DNA of 64,000 nucleotides from assembly GCF_037975245.1 (NCBI RefSeq), contig NC_092576.1:25433611-25497610 (forward strand). Direction: 5' to 3'. The DNA comes from Apostichopus japonicus. Taxonomy: Eukaryota > Echinodermata > Holothuroidea > Aspidochirotida > Stichopodidae. The notes beneath the pieces are model-generated. The model saw nothing but the letters and a program-made list of their open reading frames with translations. It was not told where the DNA came from and made no database searches. The first letter of the stretch is position 1. Every line of letters begins with the position of its first letter. Of the stretch, positions 54,624-64,000 are shown one piece after another. Position numbers and translations under genes: made by a program.

Positions 54624-55988
54624 CTACAGAAGGAGGAGGACCAGAGACAAAGATTTTAACAGAGAATGTCTAATTAAAACAACACGCCTAAGAGTGGAAT
54701 GTTGGCGATGGGTTACTTTATACACAACACAGAGATATCGGAATCCACTCTATGCATTTAACACACAGATATCTGAATCTACTCTATGCATTTAACACAC
54801 AGATATCTGAATCTACTCTATGCATTTAACACACAGATATCTGAATCTACTCTATGCATTTAACACACAGATATCTGAATCTACTCTATGCATTTAACAC
54901 ACAGATATCTGAATCTACTCTATGCATTTAACACACAGATATCTGAATCTACTCTATGCATTTAACACACAGATATCTGAATCTACTCTATATGCATTTA
55001 ACACACAGATATCTGAATCTACTCTGCATTTAACACACAGATATCTGAATCTACTTTATGCATTTAATAAAAGTACATGTGATTATATTGTGCTCACCTG
55101 AGTGCTGCAGAACACAATGCAACATTTGGTAGAATGCATTTTTTTACAATTATTGATGAAGAGAATTGTTCTCCATATTCAAACGTATATGCACGGCCCT
55201 CAAAGCTGATTTAATTAGACGAACATTTCCTGTAGAAATCTCAACTTTTGTTGGGATGGAAATTATACATAATATCAGGAACTGTGAGATTTGCCTAAAA
55301 AAAATATACAAACTATGTAATGGAATGCAGTGCAAAAACTATGTAATGGATGCAGTGCACAAACTATGTAATTGGATGCAGTGCACAAACTATGTAATGG
55401 GATGCAGTGCACAAACTACATGTAATGGGATGCAGTGAACAAACTATGTAATTGGATGCAGTGCACAAACTATGTAATGGGATGCAGTGCACAAACTATA
55501 TAATGGGATGCAGTGCACAAACTATGTTATGGGATGCAGTGCACAGACTATGTAATGGGATGCAGTGCACAGACTATGTAATGGAGTGCAGTGCACAAAC
55601 TACAGTATGTAATGGGATGCAGGGCACAAACTACATGCAATGGGATGCAGTGCACAGACTATGTAATGGGATGCAGTGCACAAACTACATGTAATGGGAT
55701 GCAGTGCAAAAACTACGTAATGGGATGCAGTGCACAAACTATGTTATGGGATGCAGTGCACAGACTATGTAATGGGATGCAGTGCACAGACTATGTAATG
55801 GGATGCAGTGCACAAACTACAGTATGTAATGGGATGCAGGGCACAAACTACATGCAATGGGATGCAGTGCACAGACTACGTAATGGGATGCAGTGAACAA
55901 ACTACTGTATGTAATGGGATGCAGTGCACAAACTATGTAACTTACAGAATCATGAGTAAGATATGTATCACAGTAGTCACAGTAGTAC
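54387..55988 (-). CDS. SNRPC: U1 small nuclear ribonucleoprotein C, incomplete
   Basis: U1C is the zinc-finger protein of the U1 snRNP that stabilises pairing of U1 RNA with the 5' splice site. Two exons are clear. The upstream one (55946-55988) reads YYCDYCDTYLTHDS, the start of the U1-type C2H2 finger. The downstream one (54387-54623) reads AAFQAGKI followed by a Pro/Gly/Met-rich tail. Between them the exon for the remaining finger histidines and the RKHKENVKDYYQKW helix is not found, although the flanking phases would require it. The C-terminal exon and a certain first exon are also missing. The locus has three tandem arrays, two of them starting within a few bases of donors. It may be a degenerating copy, or exons may have been lost from the assembly where the arrays collapse. 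It sits upstream of POLR3B on the same strand. Confidence 0.85.
54745..55065. repeat. ~32-bp minisatellite in SNRPC intron
   Basis: About ten nearly identical units of ACACAGATATCTGAATCTAC plus TCTATGCATTTA. Very low divergence suggests recent expansion. Confidence 0.93.
55310..55940. repeat. ~26-bp minisatellite abutting the SNRPC zinc-finger donor
   Basis: About 23 units of AACTATGTAATGGGATGCAG plus TGCACA, with optional short insertions (CATG, CAGT) before TGTAATGG. A ~215-bp segment is itself duplicated (about 55500-55715 and 55715-55930). The last unit meets the GTAAGT donor at 55945. Confidence 0.92.
55946..55988 (-). CDS. SNRPC: SNRPC exon, first half of U1 zinc finger
   Basis: It spans 43 nt, with acceptor TTTCTACAG and donor TCT|GTAAGT. 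It reads YYCDYCDTYLTHDS after the last base of a split codon, nearly identical to the invariant U1C N-terminus. Exit is phase 0. Confidence 0.92.
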
Positions 55989-55999
55989 CTGTAGAAAGA

Positions 56000-58900
56000 C
56001 AAACAATAATTTAAAATTATAACAAAGCAAAAATAAATACTGCAGATGCATGTACATCAATAATAACATACTATACATTCACATTGAAGTAAATTAGAGT
56101 AACTTTGAGAATGAAAGTTAGATGTTTCCATGTGAGGGATAAAGTAAATGATGTATATCATATAATTACCACAAATATTAATTACTATATTAATACAGAT
56201 GGTACAAACAAAGAATAAAAGATGAACTTTTGTAGTATCAGCTGCAACTTAAGTGGAAGGAATAAACGTTTGGATCGTGGAAGACCCTGTCACAGCAATA
56301 GTACTAGTAGTGTCTACGAGGGTGTACTATGTGTGGGCTAGTATGTGTGTTCTAGTATGTGTGTACTAGTAGTACACACATATACCATGTCACCTTAAAG
56401 GCATTGAAGACTTGCCCCAAAAACCATGTGCCGCACTAAGAAAAAGTCAACTTTATGTTGCTTGCAAGTGAAGTTTTCTTCTTGTCGCTACAAAATGCAG
56501 ACAGTAATGAAACGTGATACCTTGTTATCTTTTATCTAGACCTGAGATGTCCATCGCTGCTATATACACTGTGTTGTGGGTATTGACCGTAGCTGTATGT
56601 ATTGACTGTACACTGGTATCTAATTACCGACGGTAGCAAGTTGTATGTGTATAATGCTGGGGTCGATGGTGGTGTCTTACACTTCTGTTTCACCTCATTT
56701 GAAACTAGGTTAAATTACCGACATGAGACGTTTCTTTGTGCGCGAGTCTTCACACCCTTTAAACAGATCCGATGGGAATTGAAACTTACTTCATTTCAGA
56801 TGTATTCAATGCACAAGGGCAGATGGATAAGGACGTCCTGCAAACCTAAAGAATATATAATGAAAAACATGATATTATAAATCATTTAAAATAAATCAAT
56901 AAGAAATAAAAAGGCTAAAAGCTGTGACATCCAGGTGAAGATATTTAATAAATTATTTTTAAGGTCCTCGTGTAGAGCCCATGAGCAATGACTATAGTGG
57001 AACAACATTCTGGATCAAATATGAAATGGATTGACATTTCTAATAAGATAAGATTATAATTTAAAGTTGACGAAACTTTAACTAAAAGTTTCCAGGTATC
57101 AACACACATACAGTGAAAGTTATTAAACAAACAAACTGGCATTACAAATGCAAACTTGACAAGCTTAAGCCTCAAATGCAACAGCAGTTGCTACTTCCAA
57201 AAGCATTCTAAAATTGGATTTACAAATACATATCATAACAACACACATATAATTCAAGGTATATATACTATGTATATACTACAAAGTACAAACTAACATA
57301 AGTAAAATAAACCATGAAAACAATTTAGTATTTTGGGCATTTCTCTCTATATGTTTTTTTTCTTTATAATTTACTCTTTGCATAGTTTGTTTATGTGTGG
57401 TCAAACAATTCATTGTGAAAATCTCTTAAGTAAAACTGTCAGTAAACCCCCCTCCCCCCTCCCCCCACTTGGGAATACATATCAGCAATTTCACTACTTT
57501 CAAGATTGTCCAACAAACAGGAGACTAGATGACTAATAACAGTTGGTTGACAGTGGTTTACCAATAAAGGTTCAGGTACTAATTTAGAATCAGTACCATT
57601 CGACTACCCGACAGACTCATTCACTCGGTGCACCTATTCACTGACTGTTATTAGTTAGCTTACCCATTCATATGCAGACATGTCAACTCCCGGCCTCCTG
57701 GTTTCATATTCTATTCTCTCGTTTTTTTAATGTTTCATCACTTGCGAAATTTCTGAATATAGCCAACAGTTAGTCCTATGCCTATCGCGTTGTAGCAGAC
57801 AGCTTTCTGTGTTTGTTTTTCTAAAAGTTCCAGACAGCTGCTACTACCTCTCCTCAAATATTTTTACTTACCATTGTTTATTTTCACTCTTGCATGCTTC
57901 AACTTTGATACTCCCTTTGTTTCTATTATTCTCCACTTGTTTTGATCATATGTACACTTGCTTCCTTAGTATGCATAATTTCCTTTTATATTCTCATTTG
58001 CATAAATTCTTGTTATGTAATATACCTTGATTAACAGATAGTTTGCTAAATAAAGATTCATTCTGTTCCTGTACACCAGCCTCAAAACATCTCTTTTCTT
58101 TCCTTCAGTACCTACCTGTACAAATATTAGTTGGAGTTAACTTGTCCTATTTTCATTTATGGACTTAGTTTCTCTACAGCGTAATAAGTTTACTCTAAAA
58201 ATAGATTGACTGTTTATAAACACGTTACGACTGACACAGTGCTGTGCGGGACTCTCGACCAATATCAGGCTGAGCTTTGTCAGATCTCAGACTTCGCCCA
58301 ATGTCGTTATTGTACATTGGCCTTGGTCGAGTCCTGAATACAGTACAGTAGTACGGCGTGCACTGTGCATATGCCATGGTGCACAAGTTTAATAAACACA
58401 AGTTGTCGTCACTTGTTTGTTTAAGCGGCGTACCAAATATGTGCAGTTCTCATGTAGGCTACTTGTATACGACAAAAAACAGTTAAGTTCTATGCTGGCA
58501 AACACTTTACCTGCGTCCTCTTAGATGCTAGGTGAGTATCACACCTTAAACTACGATTTAAGAAACGGCTGTTTCAAACATCTCACTTATTCTTTTGGCG
58601 ACTTAAATCCCTATTCTTTGAGCACAATAGCATAACCTGCGTATAAACTTGTACAGGGATTATGTGAGGTGTCTATGCGGCAATTTGTTTGTCAACAATT
58701 TTATACATTTTGTCCATTACCTTTTATTAGTGGAAGTCCAAACATTAAAAAATATCCTAGCAAACAACAAAGGTGGTCTCCACCATAGTGAAAGATGATT
58801 TATGATTAGGCTTAAGTACTGTAGTAGGCTACATTGACTTAGCTGGGCCTAACCTAGCATAGGCTACAATAAGCAACTTATTTGTAACCTGTTGTAACGT

Positions 58901-59735
58901 ATCGTTAGCAGTCCTTGCTTACCTGTACAGTTACTAAACCCCAAGGGTGTTTATAGGTAAGTTAGTCTTATTTGGGTTCTACCGATAGACCTTTCTTCGA
59001 TTTGGTTAACTTAGAATATATCGATGATTCCGTTCACTGCATTGTGCTCCAGTCCTTCGTAGCTCTGTAATAAGTTCTGTTTACATGTCATATAATGCTA
59101 TTGTAGGCTAGGCGCATATGACTTTCGTACACTTCTATACCAACTGACCACGTACTTTCGCCGTACCCACGCCGACCTTGTTAGTAATAAGAACAGAGCT
59201 ACTGTATGTATGTATGGAACGCCAAATAACTACATCATCACCAATGGCATTGCAATGGATAGGCTACAGTATTCAGTCCAAGGATAATGATATATGACAT
59301 CGTTACAATTGAGCTGAAATGTTATTTTTGCTTTTATACTTAAAGATTTGTCCGCACAGGCGGTGTTGTAGACTCGAATCAGACTCGAGTCACAATTTTT
59401 CTTTCTTGTGACTCAGCTATACAAGATCATGTTGTCTGTTACCCCGAGAAGTTCTTTTTTTCTCCGTTGGCGTTTAGTTAAGTTTTAATTCGTTTTCGAA
59501 ACATAATCCTGTCCCCGTTTTAGTACATTACTTGCAGATCCCCAGCATAAAGCGATAGTGATATGACAATGCTTTGGGGGTTAGGGTTGGGTGGTTGGGG
59601 GAAATCATCACCTCTAACGCAGGTGGAATTCATCATGTTTTTGTTGGAAAACGAATCGTACGGGAGTAAAATTAGCAAGGTGGACTTTTTGAGCGATGAT
59701 ATAGACTTGAAAATAATTATCTAAATATCAGTAGC
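56000..59735. other. Unique AT-rich flank upstream of SNRPC
   Basis: No exon of POLR3B, SNRPC or another recognised gene was found. A block near 56300-56380 repeats TAGTATGTGTG. The rest looks like single-copy intergenic or intronic DNA and would hold the SNRPC promoter, which I could not locate. Confidence 0.35.
56790..56794 (-). CDS. SNRPC: Possible SNRPC start codon and donor
   Basis: The minus strand has ATGAA followed by a strong GTAAGT donor. Splicing to 55988 would give Met-Lys-Tyr-Tyr-Cys, in phase with the zinc finger. Known U1C proteins start Met-Pro-Lys/Arg, so the missing Pro makes this only a candidate. Confidence 0.25.
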
Positions 59736-59738
59736 CAA

Positions 59739-59800
59739 CATAGGCGTAGGAGACGGGGGGGGGGGGCTGGGGGCCACAGCCCCCCCCCCCCCACACAAGA
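59739..59800. repeat. End fragment of a GGCGTAGGAG-type repeat
   Basis: ATAGGCGTAGGAG followed by long G and C runs matches the repeat end seen at 6136 and 46760. No partner end is seen nearby. Confidence 0.45.
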
Positions 59801-60719
59801 TATTTTTGTGAAAATTGGGCAAATGGTTAAACTTATATTATTATTATCATTATTATTGTAATGACTTCCCTAAAAATGATAACCGATATAGAAGGGTAAC
59901 TTATTTTATGTAATTGGCATGCGATGTAATAACCAATGCATGCCTATATGAGATGTACATTATTTTGTTGAGCGTGCTGAGCGCGCCAAAGATTTTGGTT
60001 ATATTTTTCGGGCAAGTCGTTACAGCCCCCTCGAATCAAATTGGGCTCTTATGCCTATGGTATCCAATATTATTAAACCCACCTAAGCGTTGTAGCTTCT
60101 GTGCGGTTACATCAATTGCCAGTCCCCTTACAGAAACGGCCCCGATAATTATAGACTTCCCTAAAATCTTCGAATTCTAGCTATACGCATCTATACACTC
60201 TATATAATGGCCCATATCGGTTATGTAGGAGCTACAAAGTAGTGTGGGCAAGCAGGGAAAAAAAGACGTTCGGGATCATCCGTCACCATGAGAATTTAAG
60301 CTTTGTGGATGATATACGGAGGCCGAGAGAGAACATCGAAACTTCAACATTCAGGTCAAAATTATGACTACCTTTTAATTTCCCTGAACTTTAATCCTTT
60401 GTCTCAAAATCTCGACAATTTCATCTTACATTTTTGGACAAATTCATTCGAAATTGAGACTGTTTCGACTTTTATCTTTATGAAATTTCGACAAATTATA
60501 CTACAACTTTGACTATTTATCTCATATTTGATTTAACTCATTCTGTGTAGAATACTCAGTTGAGAAGATCGTTGATCTTGATATTTCGATTATACATATT
60601 TTTCATAACTTCGAATTCACATATTTATTTGTTTAAAGTTTTTTTTATCCCTGAATCACGACTTTTCATTACAATTACCACAACAACTTCAAAACAATAG
60701 GATATTTTGTCAAGGACAA

Positions 60720-61640
60720 ACTAAAACGAATGACAGCGAATGACAATTGACTTTGTACAGGGTTAATTATCATTTGCGAATGACAGCGAATGAAAACGAA
60801 TGACAACGAAAGACGGTGGTGAGTGGAGATAGAATGATTAGCGGAGTGGAGTAAATGCGGTTATTGGTTTTCTGCGCAAAAATGATTAAAGAGAAATCGC
60901 ATGTTACGTGGCTGCAGGGTTTTGGTGTAATTTACGGATAGAAACCCCAGGGAAAGCCTTTGTGTGAGAATGCGCTTGAGTGCTGTGCTTTTGACATTTA
61001 CCTATGTAGATTTATATAGAAAGATAACTGAAGTAATTGTTAGGTGCTGGCTAATAGGTATGTTTGAAACTGATATATCCACGATTAATTTGGGTGGAAA
61101 ATGCTATGATATTTGCTCGGATTTTTGCAACTTTAACCCCGATTTTAGATATGGCGCCCCTTTGCCCCCCTTCCCTACGCCGCTGTTACAGAGTAGCTCC
61201 TTAACTGGCGCTGATTTCCTCTTTTTCCAGTCTCTTTTGCCCACCCCCCCCCCCCCTTTAAAAAAAATCCTCATAGAAATGTCCAATATAAGGACTCTTG
61301 AAATTTTTAGCCGTTTCAAGGTTATAGTATTGTTAGTTTCTAACAATTAATATCGAAAAATGACGTTAAATTTACTTTTTAAAATCAGACTTACAATTTC
61401 GCTTACTATAAGGTGCGTTTGTATCTTGTCCGTACTTTACTAGATCTGTAAGCCAAGCACTTCGCGTCCACTCGGTTTGCGTGGCATTAATATACCCACG
61501 AATTCTGAACTGTGATATCTGGTTGAAGCAAATGTCTGTGCTGTCATTACTGTCATTCGTTTTAGTCAAGGCAATTTTTTAGTGTGTACAACATATTGTC
61601 ATTCGTTATGTGTAACGCAATTGTCATTCGTATTAGTAAC
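60720..61640. repeat. Region bracketed by CGAATGACA repeats in opposite orientation
   Basis: CGAATGACA or close variants occur five times between 60728 and 60815, and the reverse complement TGTCATTCG three or four times between 61550 and 61630. The layout resembles subterminal transposase-binding repeats of a small DNA element. Exact termini and a target duplication were not identified. Confidence 0.45.
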
Positions 61641-61769
61641 ACCCTTTTGTCAGCAGTACCAAAAACAATAAGGAAACCCTGACTAGAACTATGCTTACTT
61701 AACACTTAACAGATTTAGGGACGTTGTATGGATTTGCATATTGCCCCGGTTTACTGTACCGCTACGACC

Positions 61770-63480
61770 AGTGGCGCCGCCAATGGGGCGCCAGGGGGCA
61801 CGTGCGCCCCTGGAAAACCTAGTGCCCCCCGAGTGCCCCCCCCCCCATCTGAGATTTGGGTTGGTAAAAAAATATATATATATATATTTTGTTATATTCA
61901 ACTCCCATCATCTGAGTTGGTTTTTCATAAGGACAAAGAAGCACAGTAATTCGTATTTTCTTCAAATCAGCTGCGAAAAAATGAAAAAGTTTATCCTTGA
62001 ACGTCGGGTATCGAAGTCGTAACCCGCGCCATCACAACAGGTGTCGATATTTACATTGAATGTGTTAGTGCTCACGCCATACCAGCGGATATACACGTCC
62101 GCTTCGCGAGCTACATGACTGTGAGAAAGGAGGGTACTGCAATATGTTGCCTTGGTCTGAGGTTGACAGGTTAGGAGCTGACGAAATGTGAGAATGTGAG
62201 GGTCCGCAGGCACCATACTTGCCTATATTTGTGGACCCATATATTAACCCTGTTGTGTAGGGGTGCAGAGGTCATTTGAGGTCAGATGCTTGTAGGAACA
62301 AATGTGCGAATGTTCACACCTGCATACTGAGCCATACTCGATGTGTGATCAAACTTTGGATTGCATGGTGAGATCCCTGATAGGAGCCAATAACGATGCT
62401 GGAACCTGTTACATAATGGGCGAAAACGAGAAGGACAAGAAAGGAGTCGGGGGTCATGCACACATTAATTCAACAAATGTAGGTTCTATTGATATAGGGT
62501 TAGGCATAATATCGACAGCATGTGGTTCATATCCTCTGCAAAATTCTGCGCCTTGTTAAAATCTTTACCTCAAAAATAGCAATTTCTTCAGATATCTTCA
62601 GATCGAATTTAGCATCAAATGTGGCAGCATTTTGCATCTAGCCCATCCTCCGATGCGAAAACTTTCCAAAGGGGAGGGGGCAGTGGCGGCGGAACCGGGG
62701 GGATTGGGGGGCTCAGCCCCCCAATGAAAAAGTTGAGGGGGCAAATGCATGATAAGCCCCCCCCCCCCAATATTTACCAAGGCTCCGAAACGTGCATCTG
62801 CCCATTTTTCAATGCATACTTGTCGATCTGTCCGATGCACACGTATACTATATAGGTGTAATAATTTTAGTAAATGCTGGGGGGACCCTCGGCCCGTCCC
62901 CTGGCTAGAGACCACATTGTCACCCCAACCGCGTCTTCACGCCCCGTGAAAAGTGGAAGCAGTGAGTGTGAGTACCGGTAAGCGCAACACAACTTCGTCT
63001 TAGGCCAATGACTTGCTTCATTTCAGCCATTTCTCCAACATCCCCTTACTCAGAGTACACTCAAGAACGTCTTTGCGAGTACACTACGAGTAATAGCTAC
63101 TCTCTTAAAACACCATCGAATATACAAATTACAATGTTTTTACAGACTTTTACTTGCAATCTGAGAAATTGCAGGCTTGAGACCCATATTTTAGGGCTAG
63201 GTATTAGCAGCATAAAACACTCGGGAAGTGCCGTTTCCGGCCATCTGGGGGTTTGAAAAACCAAAAATGTTCTTGTACGCTCCGCGCCAACCGTTGTTGT
63301 CGCTCCGCTTAGATAGTCTCAACACATTGGCCCCCCAATAATTTTCCCGTTCCGCCGCACCTGGAGGGGCACCCCCTCCCCTTAGACCCCTCCCACAGGA
63401 CGGCGATCCGTATCCACCTAAGTGCCCCCCATCAAATGCTGGTGCCCCCCCCCCTGTGCCCGCCACTGGCTACGACGCAG
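61770..63480. repeat. Cluster of GC-rich repeat ends
   Basis: CAGTGGCGCCGCC (61770), GCAGTGGCGGCGG (62680) and an inverted GGCGCG-family block (63230-63320, ending in GCCACTGGC near 63463) are ends of the same kinds of element found at 5472-6535. No gene is recognised. ORFs here are G/C-run artefacts. Confidence 0.45.
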
Positions 63481-63489
63481 TCGTGGTTG

Positions 63490-64000
63490 CTCGTCATCCG
63501 ATGAATGGAGAGTAGAATCATCAGAACTGTCACTAAGGTACGATGTTGGAACTGTCAGTCGAGGCAGGGACATATCTCTAGTGTCGGTGTTATATTCGGG
63601 AAGATTTCCATGGAGTAGTGGAACTGGTAGACTGGGTGATGGGCAAGGACGTATTTCCCTCCAGCGAACCGTTTTGTTTGGACCAGAGCCATCGGCCGTT
63701 GTCGTTTGGACAGGAGAGAACCTTATAAACGTTAGCTCCCCACTCATCTGCAATCTTTTGTCTTCCCGGGGGTGGTTTTTGGTGGAGACGTTGGTACCAG
63801 CTTTCAGTGGTATTTCCTAAGCACATATTTGTCAAGTGTCGTTAAAGTGCTGCAGCCTGATGTTTTAGCGTCTCCTCTGCTTTCTTGTGGGCCATCTGGA
63901 GGGCTTCATTATGTGCGAAAATCCACTCATCTACTGAATCTGCGGTTTGCGAGTGTGGTTGATTCAACAAGAAATCTACATGTAAAAAAAGGCTCCCTGC
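63490..64000 (-). pseudogene. Decayed Ty3/Gypsy integrase C-terminus
   Basis: Three minus-strand frames together resemble the end of a Gypsy-type pol protein. One reads DFLLNQPHS...VDEWIFAHNEALQ...HKKAEETLK (about 63975-63845). Another reads GRQKIADEWGANVYKVL (about 63780-63730). A third reads VQTTTADGSGPNKT..WREIRPC (about 63715-63640). Frameshifts and a TAA at 63842-63844 break it, so it is inactive. The element continues beyond the window. Confidence 0.65.

Noticed and set aside
56401-56420. ATGCCTTTAAG|GTGACA as SNRPC exon 1
   Set aside because: Joined to the zinc-finger exon it would give Met-Pro-Leu-Arg-Tyr-Tyr, one residue longer than every U1C I know, and the donor is weak.

Overview
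This is eukaryotic, intron-rich nuclear DNA from an animal. Short split exons with GT/AG borders, a tRNA-derived SINE, many TIR transposons and the absence of compact ORFs argue for a marine invertebrate, possibly a deuterostome such as an echinoderm. That placement is a guess from repeat style and protein similarity. No bacterial, plasmid or CRISPR features are present.

Two genes are recognised with confidence, both on the minus strand. POLR3B (RPC2, second-largest subunit of RNA polymerase III) runs from 49859 down to 19722. I resolved 23 coding exons whose phases join exactly and give about 1,001 residues, equivalent to human residues 136 to the C-terminus. The first ~135 residues are not found. 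Upstream on the same strand lies an incomplete SNRPC (U1 snRNP protein C): one exon for the first half of its zinc finger (55946-55988) and one for its Gly/Pro/Met-rich tail (54387-54623). The exon expected between them and the exons after them were not found. A fragmentary plus-strand gene of unknown function is suggested by exons at 9188-9285, 11401-11448 and 17602-17774.

The left part (1-17600) is mostly transposon debris. It includes a 4.76-kb hAT-type element with an 8-bp target duplication (4278-9034), nested smaller elements and a SINE. The right part (56000-64000) is repeat-rich and ends in a decayed Ty3/Gypsy integrase tail.

The striking feature is the intron content of POLR3B and SNRPC. 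Many introns are filled with tandem arrays, and in at least six of them the repeat unit is a copy of the neighbouring exon's 3' end together with its 5' splice site. The clearest case is a 55-bp unit repeated about 35 times beside the exon for the C-terminal zinc ribbon. Another array multiplies a branch-point-like CTAAC motif just upstream of the last acceptor. The effect is decoy splice sites laid out in tandem along one housekeeping gene.

This POLR3B copy also carries an in-frame TGA (42656-42658), a missing base near 28575, and an Asp-to-Gly change in a conserved motif whose Asp is kept in the intronic copies. It may be a decaying copy, a defective haplotype, or a real gene with assembly errors; the sequence alone does not decide this.
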